Part shown: piece after piece, positions 54,493 to 64,000 of the stretch
How positions within the stretch are numbered: the first letter of the stretch is position 1
Layout: the number at the start of each line of letters is the position of its first letter
Assembly: GCA_020632875.1 (NCBI GenBank)
Contig: JACKET010000013.1
Coordinates: 113,750 to 177,749, forward strand
DNA length: 64,000 nt
Reading direction: 5' to 3'
From: Alphaproteobacteria bacterium
Lineage (GTDB): Bacteria > Myxococcota_A > UBA796 > GCA-2862545
Program-made: the position numbers and the translations under genes
Notes under the pieces: generated by a model
Told to the model about the DNA's origin: nothing
Seen by the model: the letters and a program-made list of their open reading frames with translations, nothing else
The model's database searches: none

Positions 54493-55557
54493 CTACTTCT
54501 TGTGTGAGGAATAGCTCAGCGTCATGACGTGCACGACGCCGTGATCCTTGCATGTCCCGTCACGAAAGTCCGTATAGCTGCTCTCGACGTTCGACTGGGA
54601 TATCGACCCCTTTGCTGGAAGCTCCATGGTGCTCTTGTCGAAGCAGAAGGCGAGGGTGCGTTCGTCACTCTCGGGACCGGATGAGCCGATATCCCGATGA
54701 TCGCTCCAGTAGTACAGCTTGGTCTGGCTGCCCTCCTTCACCCAGCCAAGCGGACCCTTGGCCTTCGGATCGCTCGGGATCACCCCATCGTCAGTCTCGA
54801 CGAGAACCGTCTCTGTGCCATCCTCCCCCATATGTCCTTTGCATTCCTCGCGTAGTTCCTTGAGGTTGTATGTTGGCGTCGTCTCATACGATGCAGTCGT
54901 CTCACTCACATGTCCATGATGAGGATGAAGCCCGGATTTCAGAGGAACCCAATCGGATCCCTTCCCGACTGCAGAGACGTAGCACACAGCCTCTTCCCCA
55001 CCGGTGTTCACCACCTTCGCGCACTTCTTGCCGTCGCATTTCAGCTCTGTGGTCCCCGTACCGAACTCGTAGACCCTGTCTGTGCTCCCGAAGCCGCTCC
55101 ACACGAGGCCGGCAGGCATTGCGCATGCCGCGCGCAGTGCCTCGATCCGAACCCGGCCGTTCGTCAGGCCGTGGTCGGGACGGAGTGCACGACAATAGGC
55201 CACGCCGCCATCGGCCATCTCGTACGTCCATATCGCGCCCATTCCCACGAGCCGCAGCTCACCTTCGAGACCAGCTGGCGCGTCGACGGTCCACGGCCTC
55301 GTGACGAGCTGTTCGGCGGCGTTGTTGTCGCACTGCAACGGGCCGTCCACGAACTCCATTCGTCGGGACCCATGATGCAGGGGCGTCGGAACCACACAGC
55401 CAACCGGCTTGCTGCCCCGCATGTCCCATTGTTCACAGCGTTGGTCCCCGCAGTAGACATCGAACCGGAGTCCCCCGGCCTCATCGGGCGCCGGCTCCTC
55501 AGGTACAGGTGGGGGCGGCGTCTCGCGGGGACAACCGAACAGAGCGAACAGGATCAA
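54493..55557 (-). CDS. Cysteine-containing lipoprotein of lower GC content
   Basis: A 354-residue lipoprotein. The best start is TTG at 55555-55557 with GGAGG 5 bases upstream; an in-frame GTG 6 codons earlier is possible. The signal L-I-L-F-A-L-F-G-C gives lipidated Cys9, then a Pro/Glu-rich linker. The mature domain has about 12 Cys, W-S-G-F-G-S-T-D-R-V-Y-E-F-G near 180, and a His-rich H-P-H-H-G-H segment near 235. Its GC content is clearly lower than that of neighbours (one 60-base stretch near 54841 is only about half G+C), hinting at transfer. It is divergent from the kinase fusion, 89 bases apart. Family not recognised. Confidence 0.76.
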   Translation of the reverse strand: MILFALFGCPRETPPPPVPEEPAPDEAGGLRFDVYCGDQRCEQWDMRGSKPVGCVVPTPLHHGSRRMEFVDGPLQCDNNAAEQLVTRPWTVDAPAGLEGELRLVGMGAIWTYEMADGGVAYCRALRPDHGLTNGRVRIEALRAACAMPAGLVWSGFGSTDRVYEFGTGTTELKCDGKKCAKVVNTGGEEAVCYVSAVGKGSDWVPLKSGLHPHHGHVSETTASYETTPTYNLKELREECKGHMGEDGTETVLVETDDGVIPSDPKAKGPLGWVKEGSQTKLYYWSDHRDIGSSGPESDERTLAFCFDKSTMELPAKGSISQSNVESSYTDFRDGTCKDHGVVHVMTLSYSSHKK

Positions 55558-55646
55558 GCAGACCTCCGGGGCCACGCGGTCTCCGACTGCGGACCTCTCC
55601 GCCAGCCCACACCCGTCACGACCCGTGTCACGTGTACCATCCGCGC

Positions 55647-58319
<2,673 letters not shown>

Positions 58320-58355
58320 AGGGCCCGACTCCGTCGGCGCCCACCCCGGAGCCAG

Positions 58356-59294
58356 CTAGGGACTGACGTACCGGCCGAGACGCCGGCGCCCGACCGCCTC
58401 GGCGTTCTCGGTCATGATCGCCCGATTCTCTGCATCACCGAGACCGTTGCGAAGCCGACCCAGGTCGTCTGCAAGCAATTCGATCTGCTCGCGTACGAAT
58501 GCGAACCGCGCGTCCAGCACCTCGGCATCGCCCGCCGCATCGGCCCCAGCGGCCATCGCCGCGAACGCCGTATCGCCGGCATGGAACGACGGCTCCAGCC
58601 ACGCGAGCCGGGCGCGCCGCTCGGAGGCGGGCGCGAGCACCGCGTCGACGATGGCCCGCACGCAGCCCCCGAACGCCCCGAGCAGGAACACGGCCGGCGG
58701 GTCGTCGCCCGTGTAGGCGAGGTCGCAGGCGATCTCCTCGGCGACCCCGGGGACCATGCCACGCCACCCCTCGACCTTGCCGCCGAGCGCGATCCGCGCC
58801 CGACACCGCGGCACCGGCTCGGCGCCGCGCAAGGCCGGGTCGTGGAAGTCGTCGGGCCCACCCGTGGCCATGCGGTCGCGCATCCGGGACAGCGAACGCG
58901 CGGAGGCCCAGCAGTCTTCGGGCTCGACCGGCAGCACGCCCTTCGGGATCGGATGCCCTTCGCCGGGCGCCGGGTCGACCATCACGAATCGCACGTGCTC
59001 ACCGAGCGACTCGCGCTGCGCCGGGCTCACGAAGCCGTAGTACGGCCACGCCTGGTACGCGACGAACGCGGGAGGACCCGCCGGCCGCTCGGCCTTCGCC
59101 ACCTCGATGAGCGACTCGGTGAAGCTGTGCCCGCGCAGCGCGCCGCCGTACCCGATGCAGGCGCCGCTGCGGAGCACGTCGACCGCCAGACCGCGCACGA
59201 AGCCATCCACGTCGGCCGGCGTGAGGCCCAGCTCGGCGAGGTCGTCGCTGTCTCCCGCCGACACCGCGATGACCCGCGGATGCTCCTGACCCAT
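58356..59294 (-). CDS. SLOG-superfamily (LSDAT-like) nucleotide sensor
   Basis: A 312-residue protein. The N-terminal half has R-V-I-A-V-S-A-G-D-S-D-D and G-A-C-I-G-Y-G-G-A-L-R-G-H-S-F-T-E near residue 50. The C-terminal half has A-R-I-A-L-G-G-K near 180, P-G-V-A-E-E-I near 197 and F-L-L-G-A-F-G-G near 220. These Gly-rich turns are the nucleotide-derivative-binding motifs of the SLOG/LSDAT group (related to the sensor domain of TRPM channels). In conflict systems such domains are thought to sense or bind signalling nucleotides such as those made by TIR enzymes. It diverges from the TIR gene. I use ATG 59292-59294; the upstream frame also looks coding, so GTGs up to 13 codons earlier are possible. 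Confidence 0.75.
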   Translation of the reverse strand: MGQEHPRVIAVSAGDSDDLAELGLTPADVDGFVRGLAVDVLRSGACIGYGGALRGHSFTESLIEVAKAERPAGPPAFVAYQAWPYYGFVSPAQRESLGEHVRFVMVDPAPGEGHPIPKGVLPVEPEDCWASARSLSRMRDRMATGGPDDFHDPALRGAEPVPRCRARIALGGKVEGWRGMVPGVAEEIACDLAYTGDDPPAVFLLGAFGGCVRAIVDAVLAPASERRARLAWLEPSFHAGDTAFAAMAAGADAAGDAEVLDARFAFVREQIELLADDLGRLRNGLGDAENRAIMTENAEAVGRRRLGRYVSP

Positions 59295-60693
59295 GGTGCT
59301 CACCTCTCCGAGCCCGCGTATCACGGTGGGATCGACCGACACCTCGCTGTCCGCCGCGTCGCGGGCTCCGGCGAGTGGCTCGACGACGACCGGGTCTCGA
59401 CGTGGACGGACTTCGGCCAGTAGACTCCCCGACCCGGGCACGCGAGGGGTCGAGCTGGGCGAGAAACCACGAGTCTTCATCAGCTTCTCGCGCGTGAGCC
59501 CCGCGTCCGACGCCCTCGCGAAGCAACTCCACGACGCGCTCGAGCAGGCCGGGATGCAACCGTTCCGCGACGACCGCGACGTGGAGTCCGACGAGCCCTG
59601 GGCCCTGCAGATCCTCACGGCGCTCGGCGCATGCAACGCCGCCGTGCTGCTGCTGACGCCCGAGATCGTAGGCGTGGCAGGCCCCCCCGCACCCTGGGTG
59701 CTGCAGGAGGCCACGGTCCTCTCGTGGCGAAAGTCCCTGCAGCCCGACTTCCGCCTGTTCACCGTGCTGCTCGGCGGGCTCACCGTCCCCGGGCTGCAGA
59801 AGAGCAGCCTCTTCGCCCCGCTGCAGCTCACCGACCGCCAGCTGCGCCTGGAAGACGGGCTCGAGGCCCTGTTCGACGACCTGCAGACGCTGGCGCGCGA
59901 GATGACCGACCTCCATCCCGAAGCCCTTCGCGAGCAGGAGGTGCAGCTCAAGCTCGAGACCCTCCGGCCGAAGCTGCTCGCCGGCCTGCGACGAAAGCTC
60001 CATCTCGACAATCCGGGATGGTGCCTGGAAGCCACCTGGCGCGACACCCTCGCGAAGCAGGTGGCCCGGGAGCTCACCCAGCAGGATCCGGTCGAGCCAG
60101 ACGGTGTGGCGGACGTCCTGATCGCCGAGCTGACGGGCCACATGGAGCCGAGCGACATGGAGCACATCGTCGATGCCGTGGCGCCGGGCTGGGTCCCCGC
60201 CGAGGCCGCCCGCGCCTTCCGGGCCATCGTCGACCCCTCGCGGAACGCCCCGCCGGACTCCGGCCGGCTCGAGGCCGCCATGGTCCCCGTGGCCTCGCAG
60301 CCCGGTGTCGAGCTCTACGCCTACCGCGCGGCGGGCAAGCCGAAGGGGTGGAAGGTCGTCGGGCTGACAGGCGAGCACTCCGGTGAGAACGCGGAAGCCG
60401 AGCTGCTGAAGGAGCTGGCCCGCGCGCTCCAGAAGAAGGGCTACCGCAAGGACGACGACAGCCGCACCTGGGGACGGCGCCCGTGGCTCGTGACCCTCCC
60501 GCGCGGTGCCGTGAACGACCGGACGCTGAAGAAGCTCCGAGAGGAGCATCCGAGCTGCACCTTCGTGCTCTTCGACGAGACCGCCGACGCCCCCGGGGGC
60601 GTCACGACCCTCCATCCCCGACCGAACCCGTCCGACGCCGCGTACCAGGAGATCTGCCAGATCGCCCGCGACATGGTCCACGGCGAAGAGTGA
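59293..60693 (+). CDS. TIR-domain effector protein
   Basis: A 466-residue reading from the ATG at 59293, but residues 1-54 are low-complexity Ser/Thr/Arg text antisense to the divergent promoter area. A CTG at 59455 with GAGGGG 5 bases upstream would start right before the TIR domain. TIR: R-V-F-I-S-F-S at 60-66, D-D-R-D-V near 93, and P-W-V-L-Q-E-A-T-V-L with the probable catalytic Glu139. That residue supports NAD-hydrolase or cyclase activity. A middle helical region is followed by a C-terminal alpha/beta domain (K-P-K-G-W-K-V-V-G-L-T-G, T-F-V-L-F-D-E-T-A-D) that may link to the partner proteins. The MoxR gene follows 7 bases later. Confidence 0.8.
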   Translation: MVLTSPSPRITVGSTDTSLSAASRAPASGSTTTGSRRGRTSASRLPDPGTRGVELGEKPRVFISFSRVSPASDALAKQLHDALEQAGMQPFRDDRDVESDEPWALQILTALGACNAAVLLLTPEIVGVAGPPAPWVLQEATVLSWRKSLQPDFRLFTVLLGGLTVPGLQKSSLFAPLQLTDRQLRLEDGLEALFDDLQTLAREMTDLHPEALREQEVQLKLETLRPKLLAGLRRKLHLDNPGWCLEATWRDTLAKQVARELTQQDPVEPDGVADVLIAELTGHMEPSDMEHIVDAVAPGWVPAEAARAFRAIVDPSRNAPPDSGRLEAAMVPVASQPGVELYAYRAAGKPKGWKVVGLTGEHSGENAEAELLKELARALQKKGYRKDDDSRTWGRRPWLVTLPRGAVNDRTLKKLREEHPSCTFVLFDETADAPGGVTTLHPRPNPSDAAYQEICQIARDMVHGEE

Positions 60694-60700
60694 GGAACGC

Positions 60701-61642
60701 ATGTCCACGATTGCCCAGCCACCCCCGCCCCCCGATGCGACCGAAGCCGAGCCACGGCGCGGCGACAGCCGGGACGGGCAGAACTACGTGCTTCCGCCCG
60801 AGGTCGCGCTCCGTGTCGACGTCGCCTGGGCCACGGGACGACCGTTGCTCGTGCGAGGCCAGCCCGGAACCGGGAAGAGCTCGCTCGCCGCCCACATCGC
60901 GCGTACCCGCGGATGGCGGTTCCACGACCTCGTCACCACGAGCCGCACCGAAGCGCGCGACCTGCTGTGGCGGTACGACACGCTGGGGCGCCTGAACGAC
61001 GCCAGCGATCCGCAGGCCCTCGTGGGCGAGCCGGCGAGCTACGTCGAGCCCCAGGCGCTGTGGTGGGCGCTCTCGCCGAGCACCGCCGCGACGTATGGCG
61101 GACGCGAGGGGAATCCTCGCGAGAACCCCGGCACGCACGCGTGGCCCCTCGGCGACGACCCCGGCGACGTCGTGCTGATCGACGAGATCGACAAGGCCGA
61201 TCCCGAGGTCCCGAACGACCTGCTCGTCACGGTGGGGTCGCTGCAGTTCCGGGTCCTCGAGACCGGCGACACGATCGCCGTCGAGCGGCCGCCGTTCCTC
61301 GTCTTCACGACGAATGCGGAGCGCGACCTGCCGCCCGCGTTCCTGCGCCGCTGCATCACGGTCGAGCTCGCGACCCCGACCGGCGCCGCGCTCAAGGCGA
61401 TCGGCGAGCGGCACTTCCCCGGTCTCGACGGCGCGCTGCACACCGCCGTCGAGGGGCGGATCTCCCACCTGCGCGAGAAGGCGGAGGAGCTGGGCCTGCG
61501 GTCTCCGAGCATCGCGGAGTACCTCGACACCCTGGCCGCCTGCCGAGAGCTCGCGATCGGGCCCGATTCTCCCGCCTGGAAGGCCCTGACCGCCGCCACG
61601 CTGTGGAAGGACGGCGACGCGCCCGACGGCACCGATGCCTGA
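60701..61642 (+). CDS. MoxR-family AAA+ ATPase
   Basis: A 313-residue AAA+ protein. GAGGA precedes the ATG. After a Pro-rich start it has Walker A G-Q-P-G-T-G-K-S at 53-60, Walker B V-V-L-I-D-E-I-D-K-A-D at about 157-167 and a sensor-1/arginine region T-T-N-A-E-R-D-L-P-P-A-F-L-R-R-C near 206-221. These are the hallmarks of MoxR-like ATPases, which remodel proteins together with vWA partners. The insert around residues 105-145 (S-T-A-A-T-Y-G-G-R-E-G-N-P) is longer than usual. Its stop overlaps the vWA gene by 8 bases. In this locus it is the likely ATP-driven switch coupling detection to the TIR effector. Confidence 0.9.
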   Translation: MSTIAQPPPPPDATEAEPRRGDSRDGQNYVLPPEVALRVDVAWATGRPLLVRGQPGTGKSSLAAHIARTRGWRFHDLVTTSRTEARDLLWRYDTLGRLNDASDPQALVGEPASYVEPQALWWALSPSTAATYGGREGNPRENPGTHAWPLGDDPGDVVLIDEIDKADPEVPNDLLVTVGSLQFRVLETGDTIAVERPPFLVFTTNAERDLPPAFLRRCITVELATPTGAALKAIGERHFPGLDGALHTAVEGRISHLREKAEELGLRSPSIAEYLDTLAACRELAIGPDSPAWKALTAATLWKDGDAPDGTDA

Positions 61643-62555
61643 GCGGCTGCCGCTGGGCGACCTCCTCCGCGCGCTCGACGCGCTCTCCGCGACCCACGCC
61701 GAAGCCGCGGTCGCCGCGGTGCTCGGGTACCAGCTGCGGTCGCAGCCGCGACCGGGGCCGGGCGGGGGCTCGTCGGAGACAGATGAGCAGCCATCCCCCG
61801 AGAAGCGTCCGCGCACCCGGAACGTCGTCCCCGAGGCGCGACCTGCGACGGCCGTCCCCCTCGTCGCGCAGCCTGTGGACAGGATCGTCGTGGACGCGTG
61901 GAAGCCGCCCCGCGAGCGCATGGGTCGACCGTCCCAGGCCAGCGGAGCCCCGCCGCCGGTGCCGGGCCTCCTGCCGTCTCCCACGCTCCGCGCCTCGCTC
62001 TCCGCGATCGCCGCGCGCCCCGTGCCAGACGGCCCCATCGACGTCGATCGTCTCGTCGAGAAGCTCGTGCACCACCCGCCGCTCGAGGCGCTGCCGCGCC
62101 GCACGAAGGCCAGCACGCGTCCCGGGGTCCAGGTGCTGGTCGACACCTCCGACGGGATGATGCCGTACGAGGCCGACCAGCAGCGCTTCGTGGCCGACCT
62201 CCTGCGGATCGTCCCCGCCCATCGCGTGCAGGTGGTGCAGGTCCACGGCGACCCGCTCCACGAAGAGGTCGGCATCGGCGACCGCTTCGGGCCGTGGCCC
62301 CGTCCGCGCGAGGGCCAGGCCGTCGTCCTGCTCTCCGACCTCGGGCTCGGCCCCCGAGGCCGATCCGCCCTCTCGCCAAGGGCGTGGGTCTCGCTGTTGA
62401 AGGCGATCCGCGAAGCGGGCAGCGTACCGGTGGCCCTGCTGCCCGTCCCCGCGCGACTCTGGCCCGCCCACCTCCGAGCGCTGTGCCGGATGGTCTACTG
62501 GAGCGAGGCCACCCGCGCGTCGGACGTCGTGCGCAGCATGCGGGGCCTGCGATGA
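61635..62555 (+). CDS. vWA-domain partner of MoxR, degenerate metal site
   Basis: A 306-residue protein. Residues about 45-150 are Pro/Arg-rich linker. The C-terminal half is a vWA fold: G-V-Q-V-L-V-D-T-S-D-G-M near 165-176, then A-V-V-L-L-S-D-L-G-L-G near 232 and a last V-P-V-A-L-L-P-V-P strand. The metal-ion site motif D-x-S-x-S is D-T-S-D-G here, so the last Ser is lost and metal binding may be weak. It overlaps the MoxR gene by 8 bases and the next gene by 4, so the three proteins are almost certainly made together. It should act as an adaptor between the ATPase and the large downstream protein. Confidence 0.78.
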   Translation: MPERLPLGDLLRALDALSATHAEAAVAAVLGYQLRSQPRPGPGGGSSETDEQPSPEKRPRTRNVVPEARPATAVPLVAQPVDRIVVDAWKPPRERMGRPSQASGAPPPVPGLLPSPTLRASLSAIAARPVPDGPIDVDRLVEKLVHHPPLEALPRRTKASTRPGVQVLVDTSDGMMPYEADQQRFVADLLRIVPAHRVQVVQVHGDPLHEEVGIGDRFGPWPRPREGQAVVLLSDLGLGPRGRSALSPRAWVSLLKAIREAGSVPVALLPVPARLWPAHLRALCRMVYWSEATRASDVVRSMRGLR

Positions 62556-64000
62556 GCCTCGTGGCACGCGTGGCGCGCACCGATCCCGATCTGGTGCGCC
62601 TGGCGCAGGAGGTCTGCCTCGCCACACGGGTCGACCCGGCGCTGCTGCGGAATGCCCGGCTCGCGCTGGGGCTCCCCGTGGAGATCGAGGCGCGCCTGTG
62701 GTTCTCGCCACTCGTCCAGACCCGCAGCCCGGCGGGCTTCGTGCTCGCGCCCCACGTGCTGCCGGAGCTGCGCCGCGCACTCGGTCGGAGCGACGGGCTC
62801 GACGCGGCGTGGCGGCGCGTCCAGGAGATGCACGCCCACCTGCCCGATGCCGTGCGTCTCGAGGAGGAGCTCGCGTACCACGCCGTGGCCGACGCGTCCG
62901 AAGAGAGGCTCGAGCAGGTCCTGGCCCCTGCAGCAGCCGCGCTGCGCGACCCCAGCCGCAAGGGGGTCGACCTCTGGGCCCGCCGCGCGCTGAGCCGCCT
63001 GCCGGAGCGCGCGCAGAGCGTCCCGGCGGCCCGGGAGATCGCGAAGGAGCTCGACCTGCTCGACGCCGATGTCCCCCCCGACCCGAACGGAGGCGACTGG
63101 ACCCGACGCGTGACGCTGCTCGACGGCCAGCAGGGTCTGAACATGCGCCTCGTGGGCGACACGCTCCAGCTGGGCGCGATCGAGGACACCACGGGCGCGG
63201 TGGTCGTCATGGGTGCCACGAGCGAGCCGAACCTCGTGGAGGTCCGGTACGGCGGCCGCTCCCGCATCGTGGCGGTCCAGAGCTCCACGCTGCGCGAGCT
63301 GCGCGGCGTGACCCCGCCCGTGACGATCCGCTTCGCCGACGGTGCCGGCTACGCGCTGGTCGACCGGGCGCAGCTCGTCCAGGAGCTGCTCGACGCCGTG
63401 GCCGAGCGGGGCACGAGCCTCGAGGAGCTCGAGGCGCTCCTCCGCGCGGCAGGTAGCCTCGCCGAGCCGGCTCCCGTCGACAGCGGGGTGATCTGGGAGG
63501 CGTTCCGTCGCTACCAGAGCATCCACGGCCTGGAGGGCGACCTCGACGGCGCGCTGACGCGTCTCCGCGAGGACGGGTCCACGGGGAGCGCGATCCTGAT
63601 CCTCTACAGCGAGGACACCCTCGCGTGGGCCGACTACCTGCGGTCCGAGTTCACCCGAGCAGGGCACCGGGTCCGCATCGCGACCCCGCGGGACGCAGCG
63701 GCCTCCGAAGACGGCATGCTGCAGGCCGGCGAGCGGCTCCTCGGGATCGTGAGCCCCGCGCTCGTGCTCGACGAGGCCGCGCGCGCACTGCTGCTTCCAC
63801 CCGACGTCGCCGTCGACATCCTCGAGATGCCCAACGTGTTCCTCGGCGGGATGGCGGGGCGTCCGAGCTACGCCGAGATCCCGAATCGACGGAACGCCGC
63901 CCTGCGGCCGCCAGCCGACGCAGACACGCTCGTGCGCGCGCTCGCCGAGCTCGAGCTCTTCATCGAGCCGGTCGGGCCGACGCCCCCCCTGCCTCCGTTC
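62552..64000 (+). CDS. VMAP-like protein with TIR-like module, cut by window edge
   Basis: At least 483 residues; the frame is open at the right edge. The ATG overlaps the vWA stop (ATGA). The N-terminal about 95 residues (L-V-R-L-A-Q-E-V-C-L-A-T-R-V-D-P, then I-E-A-R-L-W-F-S-P-L-V) resemble the helical-plus-beta start of vWA-MoxR-associated proteins (VMAP). A middle domain has L-D-G-Q-Q-G-L-N-M-R-L-V-G-D near 190. From about 345 a TIR-like fold begins (S-A-I-L-I-L-Y-S-E-D-T-L-A-W-A-D-Y-L, then G-H-R-V-R-I-A-T-P-R-D). The catalytic Glu is not obvious before the cut. It probably bridges MoxR/vWA to an effector. VMAP and TIR-like calls are by motif shape. Confidence 0.65.
   Translation, partial: MSLVARVARTDPDLVRLAQEVCLATRVDPALLRNARLALGLPVEIEARLWFSPLVQTRSPAGFVLAPHVLPELRRALGRSDGLDAAWRRVQEMHAHLPDAVRLEEELAYHAVADASEERLEQVLAPAAAALRDPSRKGVDLWARRALSRLPERAQSVPAAREIAKELDLLDADVPPDPNGGDWTRRVTLLDGQQGLNMRLVGDTLQLGAIEDTTGAVVVMGATSEPNLVEVRYGGRSRIVAVQSSTLRELRGVTPPVTIRFADGAGYALVDRAQLVQELLDAVAERGTSLEELEALLRAAGSLAEPAPVDSGVIWEAFRRYQSIHGLEGDLDGALTRLREDGSTGSAILILYSEDTLAWADYLRSEFTRAGHRVRIATPRDAAASEDGMLQAGERLLGIVSPALVLDEAARALLLPPDVAVDILEMPNVFLGGMAGRPSYAEIPNRRNAALRPPADADTLVRALAELELFIEPVGPTPPLPPF

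Overview
The window is about 70% GC and densely packed with genes. It looks chromosomal and comes from a Myxococcota-like (deltaproteobacterial) predator or scavenger lineage. Four features point there: two TIGR02147-type regulators, many short-signal lipoproteins, Asp-rich (DT/DS/DA)n linkers with MopE-type DCDD motifs and MYXO-CTERM-like Gly-Cys-x-Cys...Arg-Arg tails, and Ser/Thr kinases fused to WD40 or STAND-like modules. I saw no rRNA, tRNA, CRISPR array, insertion sequence or replication origin.

Region by region: 1-2.9 kb holds housekeeping and unknown genes (a membrane protein cut by the left edge, uridine phosphorylase, a membrane protein, free-methionine-R-sulfoxide reductase). 2.9-8.1 kb is a haem-protein locus. 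Two haem-motif lipoproteins diverge from a four-gene run (TIGR02147 regulator, lipoprotein, nine-haem cytochrome, YceI), and two GTATCC-type palindromes exactly 100 bp apart lie in the shared control region. 8.7-25.8 kb is mostly envelope genes: Asp-linker lipoproteins, a tandem retropepsin, and a tightly overlapped operon with a winged-helix/STAND/TPR regulator, an SDR, a haem-plus-copper monooxygenase and two envelope proteins, followed by a pectin-acetylesterase-like enzyme and a hydrolase. 27.8-33.3 kb is a peculiar tract where recognisable genes (TetR regulator, a PEP-utilising enzyme split in two, a methyltransferase) are all broken by closely spaced frame changes, while both flanks are intact. 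33.2-44.3 kb again carries envelope proteins, with an LRR protein and a kinase/WD40 receptor.

44.3-52.4 kb contains a 1395-residue polymorphic-toxin-like protein with annexin-like repeats, a close-following small gene that may be its immunity partner, a GT-C glycosyltransferase and a second TIGR02147 regulator. 52.4-54.4 kb is a compact sigma-54 unit: an enhancer-binding protein gene, GTCCGG palindromes, a -24/-12 promoter and a small exported protein. 54.5-58.3 kb has a lower-GC lipoprotein and a kinase/ATPase fusion.

The most interesting locus is 58.4-64.0 kb, which runs off the right edge. A SLOG/LSDAT-like nucleotide-sensor gene diverges from an overlapping run encoding a TIR-domain protein, a MoxR AAA+ ATPase, a vWA protein with a degenerate metal site, and a large VMAP-like protein ending in a second TIR-like module. 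This matches the logic of the MoxR-vWA-VMAP ternary NTP-dependent conflict systems inferred by comparative genomics, with SLOG as possible sensor and TIR as effector. Functions are inferred from motifs read by eye; no searches were run.
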